Assembly (NCBI RefSeq): GCF_036010505.1
Contig: NZ_CP108569.1
Coordinates: forward strand, 5,571,001 to 5,635,000
DNA length: 64,000 nt
Source of the DNA: Streptomyces sp. NBC_01197
GTDB lineage: Bacteria > Actinomycetota > Actinomycetes > Streptomycetales > Streptomycetaceae
Reading direction: 5' to 3'
Positions 44,856-53,555 of this stretch are shown one piece after another. The notes under the pieces were generated by a model. The model did no database searches and was not told the DNA's origin. It was given only the letters and a program-made list of their open reading frames with translations. Position numbers and translations under genes: made by a program. The first letter of the stretch is position 1; every line of letters begins with the position of its first letter.

Positions 44856-46027
44856 TGCGGCAGTTCGTCGTGGAGGCGGACGGCGGTTCCCGGGGCAACC
44901 CGGGGCCCGCCGGCTACGGCGCCGTCGTCATCGACCCGGTCAGCGGGGAGACGCTCGCCGAGGCCGCGGAGTACATCGGCATCGCGACGAACAACGTGGC
45001 CGAGTACCGGGGCCTGATCGCAGGGCTGCGCGCCGCCGCCGCGCTGGACCCGGCGGCCCGGGTCCGGGTCCGGATGGACTCCAAGCTGGTCGTCGAGCAG
45101 ATGTCGGGGCGCTGGCAGATCAAGCACCCCGACATGAAGCCGCTGGCCGCCGAGGCGGCGATGGTGCTGCCGGGTACGCAGGTGACGTACGAGTGGATCC
45201 CGCGCGCGCAGAACAAGCACGCGGACCGGCTCGCCAATGAGGCGATGGACGCGGGCCGGGACGGCAGGCAGTGGGAGCCGTCCGCCTCGACGGCGGAGCT
45301 CACGGCCGGGGACGCGGCCGCCCGTACCGGGGCAGCCCGGGGCCCGGCCGCCCTGGACGTGACCGCTGTGGCGCAGTCCGTCGGCTGGGCCCCGGCCGAT
45401 CTGGGCGCTCCGGCGACCTTCGTCCTGCTGCGCCACGGCGAGACGGCGCTCACTCCGCACAAGCGGTTCTCCGGCAGTGGGGGCACGGACCCCGAGCTGT
45501 CCGCCGTCGGCCGCGGGCAGGCGGCCGACGCCGCGGCCGCGTTCGCCGCCCGCGGCACGATCCAGGCGGTCGTCACCTCACCCCTGCGCCGCTGCCGTGA
45601 GACGGCTCGGACGGTCGCTGACCGGCTGGGTCTGGAGGTAAGGATCGAAGAGGGCCTGCGCGAGGCGGACTTCGGCGCCTGGGAGGGGCTGACCTTCGGC
45701 GAGGTACGCGAACGCTACCCGGCCGACATGGACGCCTGGCTCGCTTCGGCGAAGGCGGCGCCGACGGGCGGCGGCGAGAGCTTCGCGACGGTGACCCGCA
45801 GGGTCGCCGCGGCCCGCGACCGCCTCGTCGGACACCACCGGGGCGCGACGGTGCTGCTGGTCACGCATGTCACACCGATCAAGACGCTGGTACGGCTCGC
45901 GCTGGGCGCACCGCCGGAGTCCCTGTTCCGGATGGAGCTGTCGGCGGCTTCGGTGTCGACGGTGGCGTACTACGCCGACGGCAACGCGTCCGTACGGGTC
46001 CTGAACGACACGTCGCACCTGCGCTGA
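44855..46027 (+). CDS. Bifunctional RNase HI / acid phosphatase (SCO2299-like)
   Basis: 390 residues. The N-terminal RNase HI domain shows the catalytic acids in VEADGGSRGNPG (Asp), NVAEYRGLIAG (Glu), RMDSKLVVEQ (Asp) and NKHADRLANEAM (Asp). After an Ala-rich linker, the C-terminal histidine-phosphatase domain has the RHGET box (LLRHGETALT, about 188) and His in LLVTHVTPIK. It is the same architecture as the Streptomyces SCO2299 protein shown to have RNase H and acid phosphatase activity. ATG at 44855 overlaps the upstream stop (TGATG). Confidence 0.93.
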   Translation: MRQFVVEADGGSRGNPGPAGYGAVVIDPVSGETLAEAAEYIGIATNNVAEYRGLIAGLRAAAALDPAARVRVRMDSKLVVEQMSGRWQIKHPDMKPLAAEAAMVLPGTQVTYEWIPRAQNKHADRLANEAMDAGRDGRQWEPSASTAELTAGDAAARTGAARGPAALDVTAVAQSVGWAPADLGAPATFVLLRHGETALTPHKRFSGSGGTDPELSAVGRGQAADAAAAFAARGTIQAVVTSPLRRCRETARTVADRLGLEVRIEEGLREADFGAWEGLTFGEVRERYPADMDAWLASAKAAPTGGGESFATVTRRVAAARDRLVGHHRGATVLLVTHVTPIKTLVRLALGAPPESLFRMELSAASVSTVAYYADGNASVRVLNDTSHLR

Positions 46028-46077
46028 GCGCTGAGCAGTCGGGCAGCTGAGCGAGAGTTCGAGGGGGAGGGGCGGGG

Positions 46078-46109
46078 CCGGGGGCCGACTGTGCGGAACC
46101 GGCCCCCGG
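46078..46109. terminator. Convergent hairpin between RNase H-phosphatase and eda
   Basis: CCGGGGGCCG (46078-46087) pairs with CGGCCCCCGG (46100-46109) around a 12-base loop, in the gap between the two convergent stops. It could act for both transcripts. Confidence 0.6.
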
Positions 46110-46113
46110 TGGT

Positions 46114-46731
46114 TCAGCCGCGCAGCGCCGCGGCGCCCCGGGCCAGCAGCTCCACCCGGTCCCAGTCCCGCGCCGCCACCGCATCGGCCGGCAGCATCCA
46201 TGTGCCGCCCACGCACGCCACATTGGGCAGCGCCAGATACGAGGGTGCCGACGCCAGCGAGATACCGCCGGTGGGGCAGAACCTGGCCTGCGGAAGCGGC
46301 CCGCCCAGGGACTTGAGATAGGCCGTGCCGCCCGCCGCCTCCGCGGGGAAGAACTTCATCCCGGTGATCCCGCGCTCCAGCAGCTCCACGACCTCGGAGG
46401 TCGTGGAGACCCCCGGCAGGAACGGCACGCCGGATTCGGTCATCGCGCCGAGCAGCCGGTCCGACCAGCCGGGGCTGACCAGGAACCTGGACCCCGCGGC
46501 CACCGCCTGCTTGACCCCGTCGGGGGAGATCACCGTGCCGGCGCCGACCACGGCCTCCGGCACCTCGGCGGTGATGGCGCGGATCGCGTCCAGCGCGGCG
46601 GGCGTCCGCAGCGTCACCTCGATCGCGGGCAGCCCGCCCGCGACCAGGGCCCGCGCCAGCGGTACGGCATCGGCGGCATCGTCGATGACGACAACAGGGA
46701 CGACGGGGGCGAGGTCAAGCACGGAAGTCAT
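46114..46731 (-). CDS. eda: 2-keto-3-deoxy-6-phosphogluconate (KDPG/KHG) aldolase
   Basis: 205 residues, a TIM-barrel class I aldolase. The catalytic Glu is in PAIEVTLRTPAAL, and the Schiff-base Lys in ITGMKFFPAEAAGG (about 135). GAGTVI and FCPTGGIS are also typical. It splits KDPG (Entner-Doudoroff) or related ketoacids to pyruvate and an aldehyde. The start is the ATG at 46731. A perfect 20-base palindrome lies 29 bases upstream, suggesting operator control. It is convergent with the RNase H-phosphatase gene. Confidence 0.9.
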   Translation of the reverse strand: MTSVLDLAPVVPVVVIDDAADAVPLARALVAGGLPAIEVTLRTPAALDAIRAITAEVPEAVVGAGTVISPDGVKQAVAAGSRFLVSPGWSDRLLGAMTESGVPFLPGVSTTSEVVELLERGITGMKFFPAEAAGGTAYLKSLGGPLPQARFCPTGGISLASAPSYLALPNVACVGGTWMLPADAVAARDWDRVELLARGAAALRG

Positions 46732-46760
46732 ACGGGCATCCTGCCCCGGCGCACACGTCA

Positions 46761-46780
46761 TGCGCAACGCGCGTTGCGCA
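46761..46780. promoter_or_regulatory. Perfect 20-bp palindrome upstream of eda
   Basis: TGCGCAACGCGCGTTGCGCA is exactly self-complementary, lying 29 bases upstream of the eda start codon. A degenerate half (TGCAACGCGCGG, 46784-46795) follows. The form suits a LacI- or IclR-type operator, but no regulator gene is adjacent. Confidence 0.6.
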
Positions 46781-46851
46781 CCGTGCAACGCGCGGCGGTT
46801 TCTGCCCCCATGCGTCCGCGGCTGCCGACCTACCCGCATCCGCGCTGCCGC

Positions 46852-47634
46852 TCAGTGGATCTCGGCCACCAGTACATCCAGCTCCCGGGGCTTGCCCGGC
46901 TTCACCGGGCCCGGGGCCTCCACCTCGTAACCCAGTTCCCGCAGCACTTCCACCAGCTCGTCGGGCCCGGCCGGAGCCGCGTCCGCGAGGAGCAGGTCCC
47001 GTACGATCCGCCCCTTCGTCGCCTTGTTGAAGTGGCTGACGACCTTCCGGGTCGGCGCGTGGAGCACCCGCACCGAAGCCGTACGGCCGGCGACCTCGCC
47101 CTTCGGCTTCCACGCCGAGGTGTACGCGGCGGACCGCAGATCGAGCACAAGGCCGTCGCCCGCCGCCTCCGGCATGACCTCGGCCATCGGCCCGCGCCAG
47201 TACGGGCCCAGCGCGCCGAGCCCCGGCAGCTTCACCCCCATCGAGCAGCGGTACGAGGGGATCCGGTCGGCGATCCGTACCGCGCCCCACAGCCCCGAGA
47301 AGACCAGCAGCGAGTCCTCGGCCCGCTGCCGCGCCGCCGCGTCCATCGAGGCGAGGCCGAGCGCGTCGTACAGCACTCCGGTGTAGATCTGCCCGGCGGG
47401 CCGGGCACCCGCGGTCCGCAGACCGGTGTTCTTGGCGACCTCCCCGCGCAGCCCCTCGCTCAGCCCGAGAACCTCGCGCGCCTTCTCCTCGTCGGCCGCG
47501 CACAGCTCGACGAGCTCGTCCAGCACCGCGGCCCGCGCACCGGCCAGCCCGGGCAGCGAGAGCGACTCCGGCTTCAACGGGGCGCCGGAGCCGCTCGCGG
47601 CCTTTCCCTCGGACGGCGGCAAGAGCACGAGCAC
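46852..47634 (-). CDS. yaaA: YaaA-family peroxide stress protein
   Basis: 260 residues. The start LVLLPPSEGK (about 2-11) and the later segments IPSYRCSMGVKLPG and VVSHFNKATKGRI are the hallmarks of YaaA (DUF328), which limits iron-driven DNA damage under peroxide stress in E. coli. The GTG start at 47634 is preceded by AGGAG eight bases away, better than the in-frame ATG at 47649 which has no ribosome binding site. It is convergent with nothing and stands alone. Confidence 0.85.
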   Translation of the reverse strand: MLVLLPPSEGKAASGSGAPLKPESLSLPGLAGARAAVLDELVELCAADEEKAREVLGLSEGLRGEVAKNTGLRTAGARPAGQIYTGVLYDALGLASMDAAARQRAEDSLLVFSGLWGAVRIADRIPSYRCSMGVKLPGLGALGPYWRGPMAEVMPEAAGDGLVLDLRSAAYTSAWKPKGEVAGRTASVRVLHAPTRKVVSHFNKATKGRIVRDLLLADAAPAGPDELVEVLRELGYEVEAPGPVKPGKPRELDVLVAEIH

Positions 47635-47852
47635 GGCGGGTCTCCTCATGTACGGACAACAGCGTCTGCCCAGGGTAGAGGGGCCGCCCATCTCCCTGCC
47701 GCGCAGCCGGTTCCGACGCATCCGCCACAGGAACCGGGAGCAGCGCCCGGCACGTACCGGCGTGTGCCACGATCGGGGGAAGATCTCCCATCTCACGGAC
47801 AGTGGAGCAGCTGATGTCCCACGCTGGCGAGCGACCGAGGAAGGGGCGTGAC

Positions 47853-48431
47853 ATGACTGCCATGCCGCATGAACCGCTCACGCAGGCAGAGGTCCTGCTG
47901 GAAGGCTTCCTGGCGTTGGAAACGCCGGAGGGCTTCCGCGCGGAGCTGATCGAGGGGGAGATTGTCGTGACGCCGCCGCCGGACGGGGATCATGAGGACT
48001 ACATCAATATGGTGGCGAAGCAGGTGATCAGACGTTCGCGGACGGAGATGGATTTCTCTGGGAACAAAGGCTTGAAGCTGCGGAGCGGCGGAGCCTGCCC
48101 CAAGAACCACGCCATCCCCGATGGCACGTTCGCCCCCACCGCTCAGCGGTTGTTCCGGGGAGCCGAGCCGTGGATGCCCTGCGACGGTGTGGCCCTGGTG
48201 GTCGAGGTCACCTCCAGCAAGCCGCAGGCGGACCGGGAGGCCAAGCGGCGCTGCTATGCGCGCGGCGCGATCCCTCTCTACCTTCTCGTCGATCGCGAGG
48301 AGTCCTCGGTGACGCTGTTCAGCGATCCGGAGAGTGACGACTACCGGCAGCGCTGCACCATCCCGTTCGGTAAGTCCCTGGCTCTCCCGGAGCCCTTCGC
48401 CTTCGAGCTGGAGACCGCCGACTTCGTCTGA
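47853..48431 (+). CDS. Uma2-family (DUF820) putative endonuclease
   Basis: 192 residues. The PD-(D/E)xK-like core of the Uma2 family is visible in RAELIEGEIVVTPPPDGDH (Glu), AIPDGTFAPTA (Asp) and GVALVVEVTSSKPQADREAK with the E-x-K-like pair. These are restriction-endonuclease-fold proteins of unknown role, abundant in Streptomyces. The ATG at 47853 follows GGAAGGGGCG. It sits alone just upstream of rnpB. Confidence 0.85.
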   Translation: MTAMPHEPLTQAEVLLEGFLALETPEGFRAELIEGEIVVTPPPDGDHEDYINMVAKQVIRRSRTEMDFSGNKGLKLRSGGACPKNHAIPDGTFAPTAQRLFRGAEPWMPCDGVALVVEVTSSKPQADREAKRRCYARGAIPLYLLVDREESSVTLFSDPESDDYRQRCTIPFGKSLALPEPFAFELETADFV

Positions 48432-48481
48432 TGAAGTCCGGGTACGGGGGGCGTCGACCCGCAGGTAGCATGGCTGGTACG

Positions 48482-48893
48482 GCAGACGAGCCGGCCGGAC
48501 GGCCGCGTGGAGATCCTCTGGATCTTCCCGAGGAACGTCCGGGCTCCACAGGGCAAGGTGGTGGCTAACGGCCACCCGGGGTGACCCGCGGGACAGTGCC
48601 ACAGAAAACAGACCGCCGGGGTCCGCAAGGCCCCCGGTAAGGGTGAAACGGTGGTGTAAGAGACCACCAGCGCCTGAGGTGACTCAGGCGGCTAGGTAAA
48701 CCCCACCTGGAGCAAGGTCAAGAGAGGCCGTCGCACGACGGCCTTGCGCGGACGTTCGAGGGCTGCTCGCCCGAGTCCGCGGGTAGACCGCAGGAGGCCG
48801 GCAGCAATGCCGGTCGTAGATGGATGGCCGTCTCCCCGGCGACCGCGAGGTTTCCGGGCGACAGAACCCGGCGTACAGGCCGGCTCGTCCTGT
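48482..48893 (+). ncRNA. rnpB: RNase P RNA (class A)
   Basis: The RNA component of RNase P, which trims tRNA 5' ends. The outermost helix P1 is clear: GACGAGCCGGCC (48485-48496) pairs with GGCCGGCTCGTC (48878-48889). Universal segments are seen: GAGGAACGTCCGGGCTCCAC, ACAGTGCCACAGAAAACAGA, the GGGTAAGGGTGAAACGGTG-type J region (48640-48655), and AGAACCCGGCGTACAGGCC near the 3' end. Length about 405 nt fits the actinobacterial class-A type. Open frames here are accidental. A terminator follows at once. Confidence 0.96.
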
Positions 48894-48896
48894 CGC

Positions 48897-48938
48897 AAGG
48901 GGCCTCTGCCCCGCTTAATTGCTGGTCAGAGGCCCCTT
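48897..48938 (+). terminator. rnpB terminator
   Basis: AAGGGGCCTCTG (48897-48908) pairs with CAGAGGCCCCTT (48927-48938), directly after the RNase P RNA. Confidence 0.85.
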
Positions 48939-49161
48939 CGCATACCCGCCGGGGCTGTCCCGGACCCGGTACGTACGGGCTGAAACGCGTCCGTGCGGCC
49001 CCGCTCAGGGCACGACCGTACTGTCGTCACCGCCCACCGGCCGTAGCCATGGCTCAACAGCCGTGGGACCGGACACCCGGCCCGTACTCCGCGTACGGGC
49101 CGGGTCGTCCGTCGTTCAGCCCTCAGGTTCAGTTTTCGGAGCTGCCGGAGCGGCGAGGCCG

Positions 49162-50646
49162 TCAGACGGCGCCGACCTTCGGTGCCGTTTTCACCGGGGT
49201 CTCGCTCACCGAGGTGCGGGTGGCCGCCGAGACCGCGAACATCACCAGGGCGTTCGCGATGAGGGCGATGACGCCGACGTTGAGGTCCTTGACCTCCTGC
49301 GGCAGCCCCGGCAGCAGGCTGCCGACGGTGGCGCCGGTGATGGTCACCGCGCCGACGATCAGGACCCCCACGATGATGCCCGCTGCCGCGCCCTGTTTGC
49401 TGACCAGCTTGCGCGGCGCCAGGCTGAGCAGCAGCGCCGGGAAGAGCTGCGTCACCAGGGAGTAGCCCATGAGCATCAGGTTCACGATGCTGCTGCCGCC
49501 GTTGAAGGTGAAGAACAGCGCGATCAGTGCCAGGACCGGCACCAGCAGCTTGGCCAGCCGGCCCACCGACTGTTCCGACGTCGCCGGGCGGGCGAGCTTG
49601 TAGATGTTCTTGGCCAGGCAGGTCGCCGAGGTCAGCAGGAGCAGTGAGCCGGGGACCAGCGCGGTGAGCACACCGGCGCCGCCGATGACGCCCACGAACC
49701 ACGGGTCGAAGGACTTGACCGTGATCCGCAGCATCGACAGGTCGGCGTCGGCGCCCTTCAGGCCGGGAACGGCGATCAGCGCGGCGAATCCGGCCAGGAA
49801 GACGAAGAGCAGGACGAGTTGGTAGAGCGGCATGAAGATGGCGTTCCGGCGGAACACCCGCTCGTTCTCGGCGGTGTAGGAGGCGCTGAACGAGTGCGGC
49901 CACATATAGAAGCCCAGCGTGGACAGCAGGACCGTGGAGACGAACCAGGTCGGACTGAAGCCGCTGTGCTGGAGGGTCAGGAAGCCCGGTTTCGCGGTGT
50001 TGATGGTGTGGAACATGTGGCCGACGCCGCCCGCGTAGTGCAACGGCAGGTAGATGCCGAGGAACAGCACCACCGAGAGGATCAGGACGTCCTTGAGAAC
50101 CGCGGTCCAGGCAGAACCGTGGATGCCGGAGATGGTCACGTACACGGTCAGGGCGACCGTACCGATGATCACCGCGACGGTCTTGGAGATATGGCCGTAC
50201 GAGGCCTCGGACACGATGATCCCCATGCCGGTCAGCTGGAGGACCAGATACGGCACCATCGCCACGACGCCGACCAGGGCGACCAGCGCGCCGAGCAGGG
50301 GACTGTTGAACTTCTTGGCGAAGAAGTCGGACTGGGAGACGAGGCGGTGCTCCTTGGCGTAACGCCAGATCGCCGGCAGCAGCCAGTACGAGATCACGTA
50401 CCCCAGCGCGCCGTAGCACAGGATGTACAGGGCGGGCCCGCCCTTCCCGTACGCCCAGCCCGAGGCGCCGAGGAAGGTGAAGGTGGTGTAGATCTCGCCG
50501 GCGAGCAGCAGGAAGACGAAGGTCGTTCCGAAACTGCGGCCGCCGACGGACCATTCTTCGAGGTCCATGTCCTTGCCGCGGCGGGCCTGCAGCCCGAGGC
50601 ATATGGCGACCAGGAGGAAGCCGAGGATGACGACGAGTGCGGTCAT
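49162..50646 (-). CDS. Sodium:solute symporter (SSS family, monocarboxylate-type)
   Basis: 494 residues with about 13 membrane helices. SSS marks include VGGRSFGTTFVFLLLAGEIY at the start, GGPALYILCYGALGYVIS and the conserved GFYMWPHSFSASYTAENERVFRRN. It resembles the MctP-type monocarboxylate permeases and the symporters paired with DUF3311. The ATG overlaps the stop of the DUF3311 gene (ATGA). It is probably sodium- or proton-driven uptake; the substrate is unknown. Two IclR-like inverted repeats lie upstream of the pair. Confidence 0.88.
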   Translation of the reverse strand: MTALVVILGFLLVAICLGLQARRGKDMDLEEWSVGGRSFGTTFVFLLLAGEIYTTFTFLGASGWAYGKGGPALYILCYGALGYVISYWLLPAIWRYAKEHRLVSQSDFFAKKFNSPLLGALVALVGVVAMVPYLVLQLTGMGIIVSEASYGHISKTVAVIIGTVALTVYVTISGIHGSAWTAVLKDVLILSVVLFLGIYLPLHYAGGVGHMFHTINTAKPGFLTLQHSGFSPTWFVSTVLLSTLGFYMWPHSFSASYTAENERVFRRNAIFMPLYQLVLLFVFLAGFAALIAVPGLKGADADLSMLRITVKSFDPWFVGVIGGAGVLTALVPGSLLLLTSATCLAKNIYKLARPATSEQSVGRLAKLLVPVLALIALFFTFNGGSSIVNLMLMGYSLVTQLFPALLLSLAPRKLVSKQGAAAGIIVGVLIVGAVTITGATVGSLLPGLPQEVKDLNVGVIALIANALVMFAVSAATRTSVSETPVKTAPKVGAV

Positions 50647-50876
50647 GCCGAGTGCTCCTCTCGGTTGCGGGGGTCGAGCTTGTAGATCACGGCCATGACC
50701 ACCGAGATCAGGGCCACCCAGAGGACGATCCAGAACAGGATGAACGGCATTCCGAGGACGTAGGGCGTCACCCGGTTCGCGAACCAGATTCCGCCGAGGA
50801 TCCCGATGAACGGGATTGCCCCGATGAGGGGGAGCAGGGCGCCGCCAACCGGACGGGGCTTGGGCACAGGGGGCAT
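50643..50876 (-). CDS. DUF3311 small membrane protein
   Basis: 77 residues with two membrane helices (LLPLIGAIPFIGILGGIWFA, FILFWIVLWVALISVVMAVI, about 14-33 and 44-63) and a charged end. DUF3311 proteins almost always precede an SSS symporter gene, as here, and are thought to be accessory subunits. The ATG at 50874-50876 is the start. First gene of the pair under the IclR-like operators. Confidence 0.88.
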   Translation of the reverse strand: MPPVPKPRPVGGALLPLIGAIPFIGILGGIWFANRVTPYVLGMPFILFWIVLWVALISVVMAVIYKLDPRNREEHSA

Positions 50877-50927
50877 GGGGTCGTCCCGGGGTAGTGGTAG
50901 TGGTGAGCGCGTGTTATTCCACTATCT

Positions 50928-50944
50928 ATTCCGTCATGCGGAAT
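50928..50944. promoter_or_regulatory. Inverted repeat ATTCCG-n5-CGGAAT, IclR-like operator
   Basis: ATTCCG (50928-50933) and CGGAAT (50939-50944) are perfect inverted halves separated by five bases, about 52 bases upstream of the DUF3311 start. TTCCG-n5-CGGAA resembles operators of IclR-family regulators. Confidence 0.5.
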
Positions 50945-51012
50945 TAATTTTCCGGCAAGAGCGTAGCCGCCGGTGTGGGATCTCTGTCAAGGCTCCGGTG
51001 GCGGCCGGTTTT

Positions 51013-51033
51013 GATTCAACATTTCGTTGAATC
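51013..51033. promoter_or_regulatory. Inverted repeat GATTCAAC-n5-GTTGAATC
   Basis: GATTCAAC (51013-51020) and GTTGAATC (51026-51033) form a perfect 8-base inverted repeat with a five-base centre, about 137 bases upstream of the DUF3311 gene. Its regulator is not in the window. Confidence 0.55.
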
Positions 51034-51252
51034 TTCCCTGGTGGGAGGGGGTTTGGCGCCTTCGGACCAGTGTGCGCCCCGCCCGGTCCGCACATCTGTC
51101 CGTACAGGCGCCCGGTCGCCCCTGCAGGCGCCCGCCCGCCCGTCCGGACAGGCGCCCGCCCGTCCGGACAGCCGCCCATCGTCCATCCCTGTGCGGGGGG
51201 TGGACGTTTCCGAGCCGGGCTCAGGGGCTCGGAGACCCGGGAGGCCCGGGGC

Positions 51253-52440
51253 TCAGGCCGCGAGGATGACGTCGCGGTCCATGGTGTTCAGCAGCAGCGC
51301 GCTCGTCCGCACCACCGCGTCCAGTAGGGCCTGCGTGCCGAGGACCAGCTGGTTGTCGGGTGTGTGCTCCCGGTTGGAGTGCGAGAAGCCGCCCGTCGAG
51401 GGGACGAACAGCATCGCGGTCGGCAGCCGGGTGCTGATGACGCTGGCGTCGTGGCCGGCGTAGGACAGCAGCGGTTCGCTCGCCTCCGTCCGGCTCCGGC
51501 ACACGTCGTCCACGGTGTCCACCAGGCGCTTGTCGAACCGCGCGGCCGGCTTCGCTGAGGTGCGGTCCAGGACCGCCGTGCAGGACTCCTCCACGGCGAC
51601 CTGCGCCAGCCGGTCCCGGAGCTCCGCCTCGATGATGTCGAGGGTGGCGTCCTCCCCGGCCCGGATCTCGATCTCGGTACGCGCCGTGCCGGGCACGACG
51701 TTCGCCGCGCCGGGGCCGAACTCGATGACGCCGGCATTACCGATGGAGAACGGGTCCGCCTCGGTGCAGATGTCCCGCAGGGCCGCCGCCATACGGGAGG
51801 CCACGCGCCCCGCGTCGGCCCGCAGGTGGAACGGCGTGGTCCCGGCGTGATTCTCCTGACCCCGGACGGTGAGGGTGTAGCGGCGCACGCCGACGATGCC
51901 GGTGACCGGGGACAGTTCGAGGCCGGACGCCTCCATCCGCGGGCCCTGTTCCACATGGAGCTCCAGATAGCCCACCAGCTCGTCCGCGTGCGGGTCGCGG
52001 GTCAGTGCGGTCGAGCCGACCAGCCCGCCGTTCGACTCCGGTGTCACGCCCTCCTCGTCGAACCAGGCGACGGTCTCCACGTGGTCGGCCATGGGATGGC
52101 CTGTCTCGTGCAGGGTGCGCAGCACTTCCATGGCCGCGATCACCCCGTACGCGCCGTCCAGATGGCCACCACCGGGCACCGTGTCGGCGTGCGAGCCGAT
52201 CAGCAGCCAGGGGCCGCCGGTGGCCTTCCTGCGGGCGAAGACGTTGCCGGTGTCGTCGTAGTACGAGTGCAGACCCGAGACCCGCATGGTCTTGTCGATC
52301 CAGTCACGGCCCGCCCAGTCCGCCTTGTTCCCGGCGATGCGGTGGATGGAGCCGTCAGGACCGGCTCCGATCTGGGAGAGGTGGGTGAGGTCGGTGAGCA
52401 GGCGCTGCGCGTTGATGCCGGGTACGTGTGCGTTGTCCAT
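51253..52440 (-). CDS. M20-family Zn-dependent hydrolase (allantoate / N-carbamoyl amino acid amidohydrolase-like)
   Basis: 395 residues. The metal ligands are in LLIGSHADTVPGGGHLDGAYG (His, Asp), VAWFDEEGV (Glu-Glu), YLELHVEQGPRMEA (His) and FSHSNREHTPDNQ (His). The insertion region with ENHAGTTPFHLRADAG is the dimerisation domain. Sequence features suit allantoate amidohydrolase or beta-ureidopropionase/carbamoylase. The substrate cannot be fixed. ATG at 52440, 36 bases after the stop of the DMT transporter, so the two genes are probably co-transcribed. Confidence 0.88.
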   Translation of the reverse strand: MDNAHVPGINAQRLLTDLTHLSQIGAGPDGSIHRIAGNKADWAGRDWIDKTMRVSGLHSYYDDTGNVFARRKATGGPWLLIGSHADTVPGGGHLDGAYGVIAAMEVLRTLHETGHPMADHVETVAWFDEEGVTPESNGGLVGSTALTRDPHADELVGYLELHVEQGPRMEASGLELSPVTGIVGVRRYTLTVRGQENHAGTTPFHLRADAGRVASRMAAALRDICTEADPFSIGNAGVIEFGPGAANVVPGTARTEIEIRAGEDATLDIIEAELRDRLAQVAVEESCTAVLDRTSAKPAARFDKRLVDTVDDVCRSRTEASEPLLSYAGHDASVISTRLPTAMLFVPSTGGFSHSNREHTPDNQLVLGTQALLDAVVRTSALLLNTMDRDVILAA

Positions 52441-52476
52441 GGTGCGTCAAGTCCTTGCGGGTCAGGTGGGATTGGT

Positions 52477-53523
52477 TCAGTTCTTCTTGCCGGCGCCGAG
52501 CGCGATGCCGGAGATGATCAGCGCCATGCAGATGACCTGCATCCCGCTGGTGTCCTCGCCCAGGGCGAAGTAGGAGACGATCGCGACGAAGACGGGCTGG
52601 AGGTAGTAGATGATTCCGGCCCGCGCCGCACCGATAAGGTCGATGGCTTTGTTCCAGGTGAAGTACGCGACGGCCGACGAGGCGACACCGATGTAGAGCA
52701 GGGCGCCGACCGTGCCGCCCGACGGGGTGAAGCCGCCCTGCACGACCAGGCTCACCACATAGGCGGGGATGAGGAGCACCGTACCCAGCAGGAACGTCGT
52801 GAAGAGGAACGAGATGCCGGAGATCCCCTCCGGCCTGCGGCGCAGCAGCGCGGTGTATCCCGCGAAGGTGGCGGTCGCGGCCAGCATCCACAGGTCGCCG
52901 ACGGCGAAGTCCAGGTGCAGCAGCACCGACAGGGAGCCCTTCGACACCAGCGCGACGACGCCGACGAGCGCCACCACCATGCCGACGGCGCGCCGTCCCG
53001 TGACCTTCTCGCCACCGCGGCCGATCATCCCGAACAGTACGATCAGCACCGGTGAAGCGGCGGCGATCAGCGCCAGGTTGGTGGCGCTGGTGGACCGTCC
53101 TGCCTGGTAGATCAAGGTGTTGAACAAGGTGACGCCGAGCAGGGCGGCCCCGCAGAGGTACCGCAAGTGGGTGCGGATCAGTTGGCGTTGCTGCCAGACC
53201 GCCTTCGCGGCGAAGGGCAGTACGGCCAGCATCGCGATGATCCACCGCCAGAACGCGGTCTGTACGGGAGCGACGTCCTCGTGCAGGGCGCGGGCGATGA
53301 CGAAGTTCCCGGACCAGATGAGGGTGGCGAGGGTCGCGAGGACCGGGCCGATCCACATCACCGCGCGGGCCGTTCGCTCCCCGGCACTCTCGGCCGACGC
53401 GGCCCGCACGTCCGGCGCGGTGTCCGCACGGGGCGCGGGCTCATCGGGGGGAACGACCTCACCGGGGGACATGGCCTCCTCCTCGGCCGCTGCCGGTGCC
53501 TGGGGCTTTTCCAACTGCTGCAT
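52477..53523 (-). CDS. EamA/DMT-family transporter
   Basis: 348 residues. A hydrophilic N-terminal 50 residues (rich in Glu, Pro and Ala) precede ten membrane helices with two EamA repeats, for example LATLIWSGNFVIARALHEDV, ALLGVTLFNTLIYQAGR, SGGTVGALLYIGVASSAVAYF and AGIIYYLQPVFVAIVSYFALG. DMT proteins export amino acids and metabolites. The start is the ATG at 53523, which may not be certain because the ribosome binding site (AGAGACG) is weak. It lies downstream of the SIGWD peptide gene and may share its transcript. Confidence 0.85.
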   Translation of the reverse strand: MQQLEKPQAPAAAEEEAMSPGEVVPPDEPAPRADTAPDVRAASAESAGERTARAVMWIGPVLATLATLIWSGNFVIARALHEDVAPVQTAFWRWIIAMLAVLPFAAKAVWQQRQLIRTHLRYLCGAALLGVTLFNTLIYQAGRSTSATNLALIAAASPVLIVLFGMIGRGGEKVTGRRAVGMVVALVGVVALVSKGSLSVLLHLDFAVGDLWMLAATATFAGYTALLRRRPEGISGISFLFTTFLLGTVLLIPAYVVSLVVQGGFTPSGGTVGALLYIGVASSAVAYFTWNKAIDLIGAARAGIIYYLQPVFVAIVSYFALGEDTSGMQVICMALIISGIALGAGKKN

Positions 53524-53555
53524 CACAACGTCTCTCTGTATGCGATCAATGCGAT

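Larger units (their letters stand above)
50877..51252. other. Intergenic region, 376 bp, with two operators and CCGTCCGGACAGGCGCCCG repeats
   Basis: Contains the promoter of the DUF3311-symporter pair. GC drops at 50913-51040, the likely promoter core. Around 51110-51180 there are short tandem copies of CCCGTCCGGACAGGCGCCCG-like units that I read as slippage repeats. No gene is supported. Confidence 0.5.

Noticed and set aside
48320..48900. Short open frames over the RNase P RNA
   Set aside because: The sequence is explained by conserved rnpB helices including a 12-bp P1 stem; the frames have no coding pattern.
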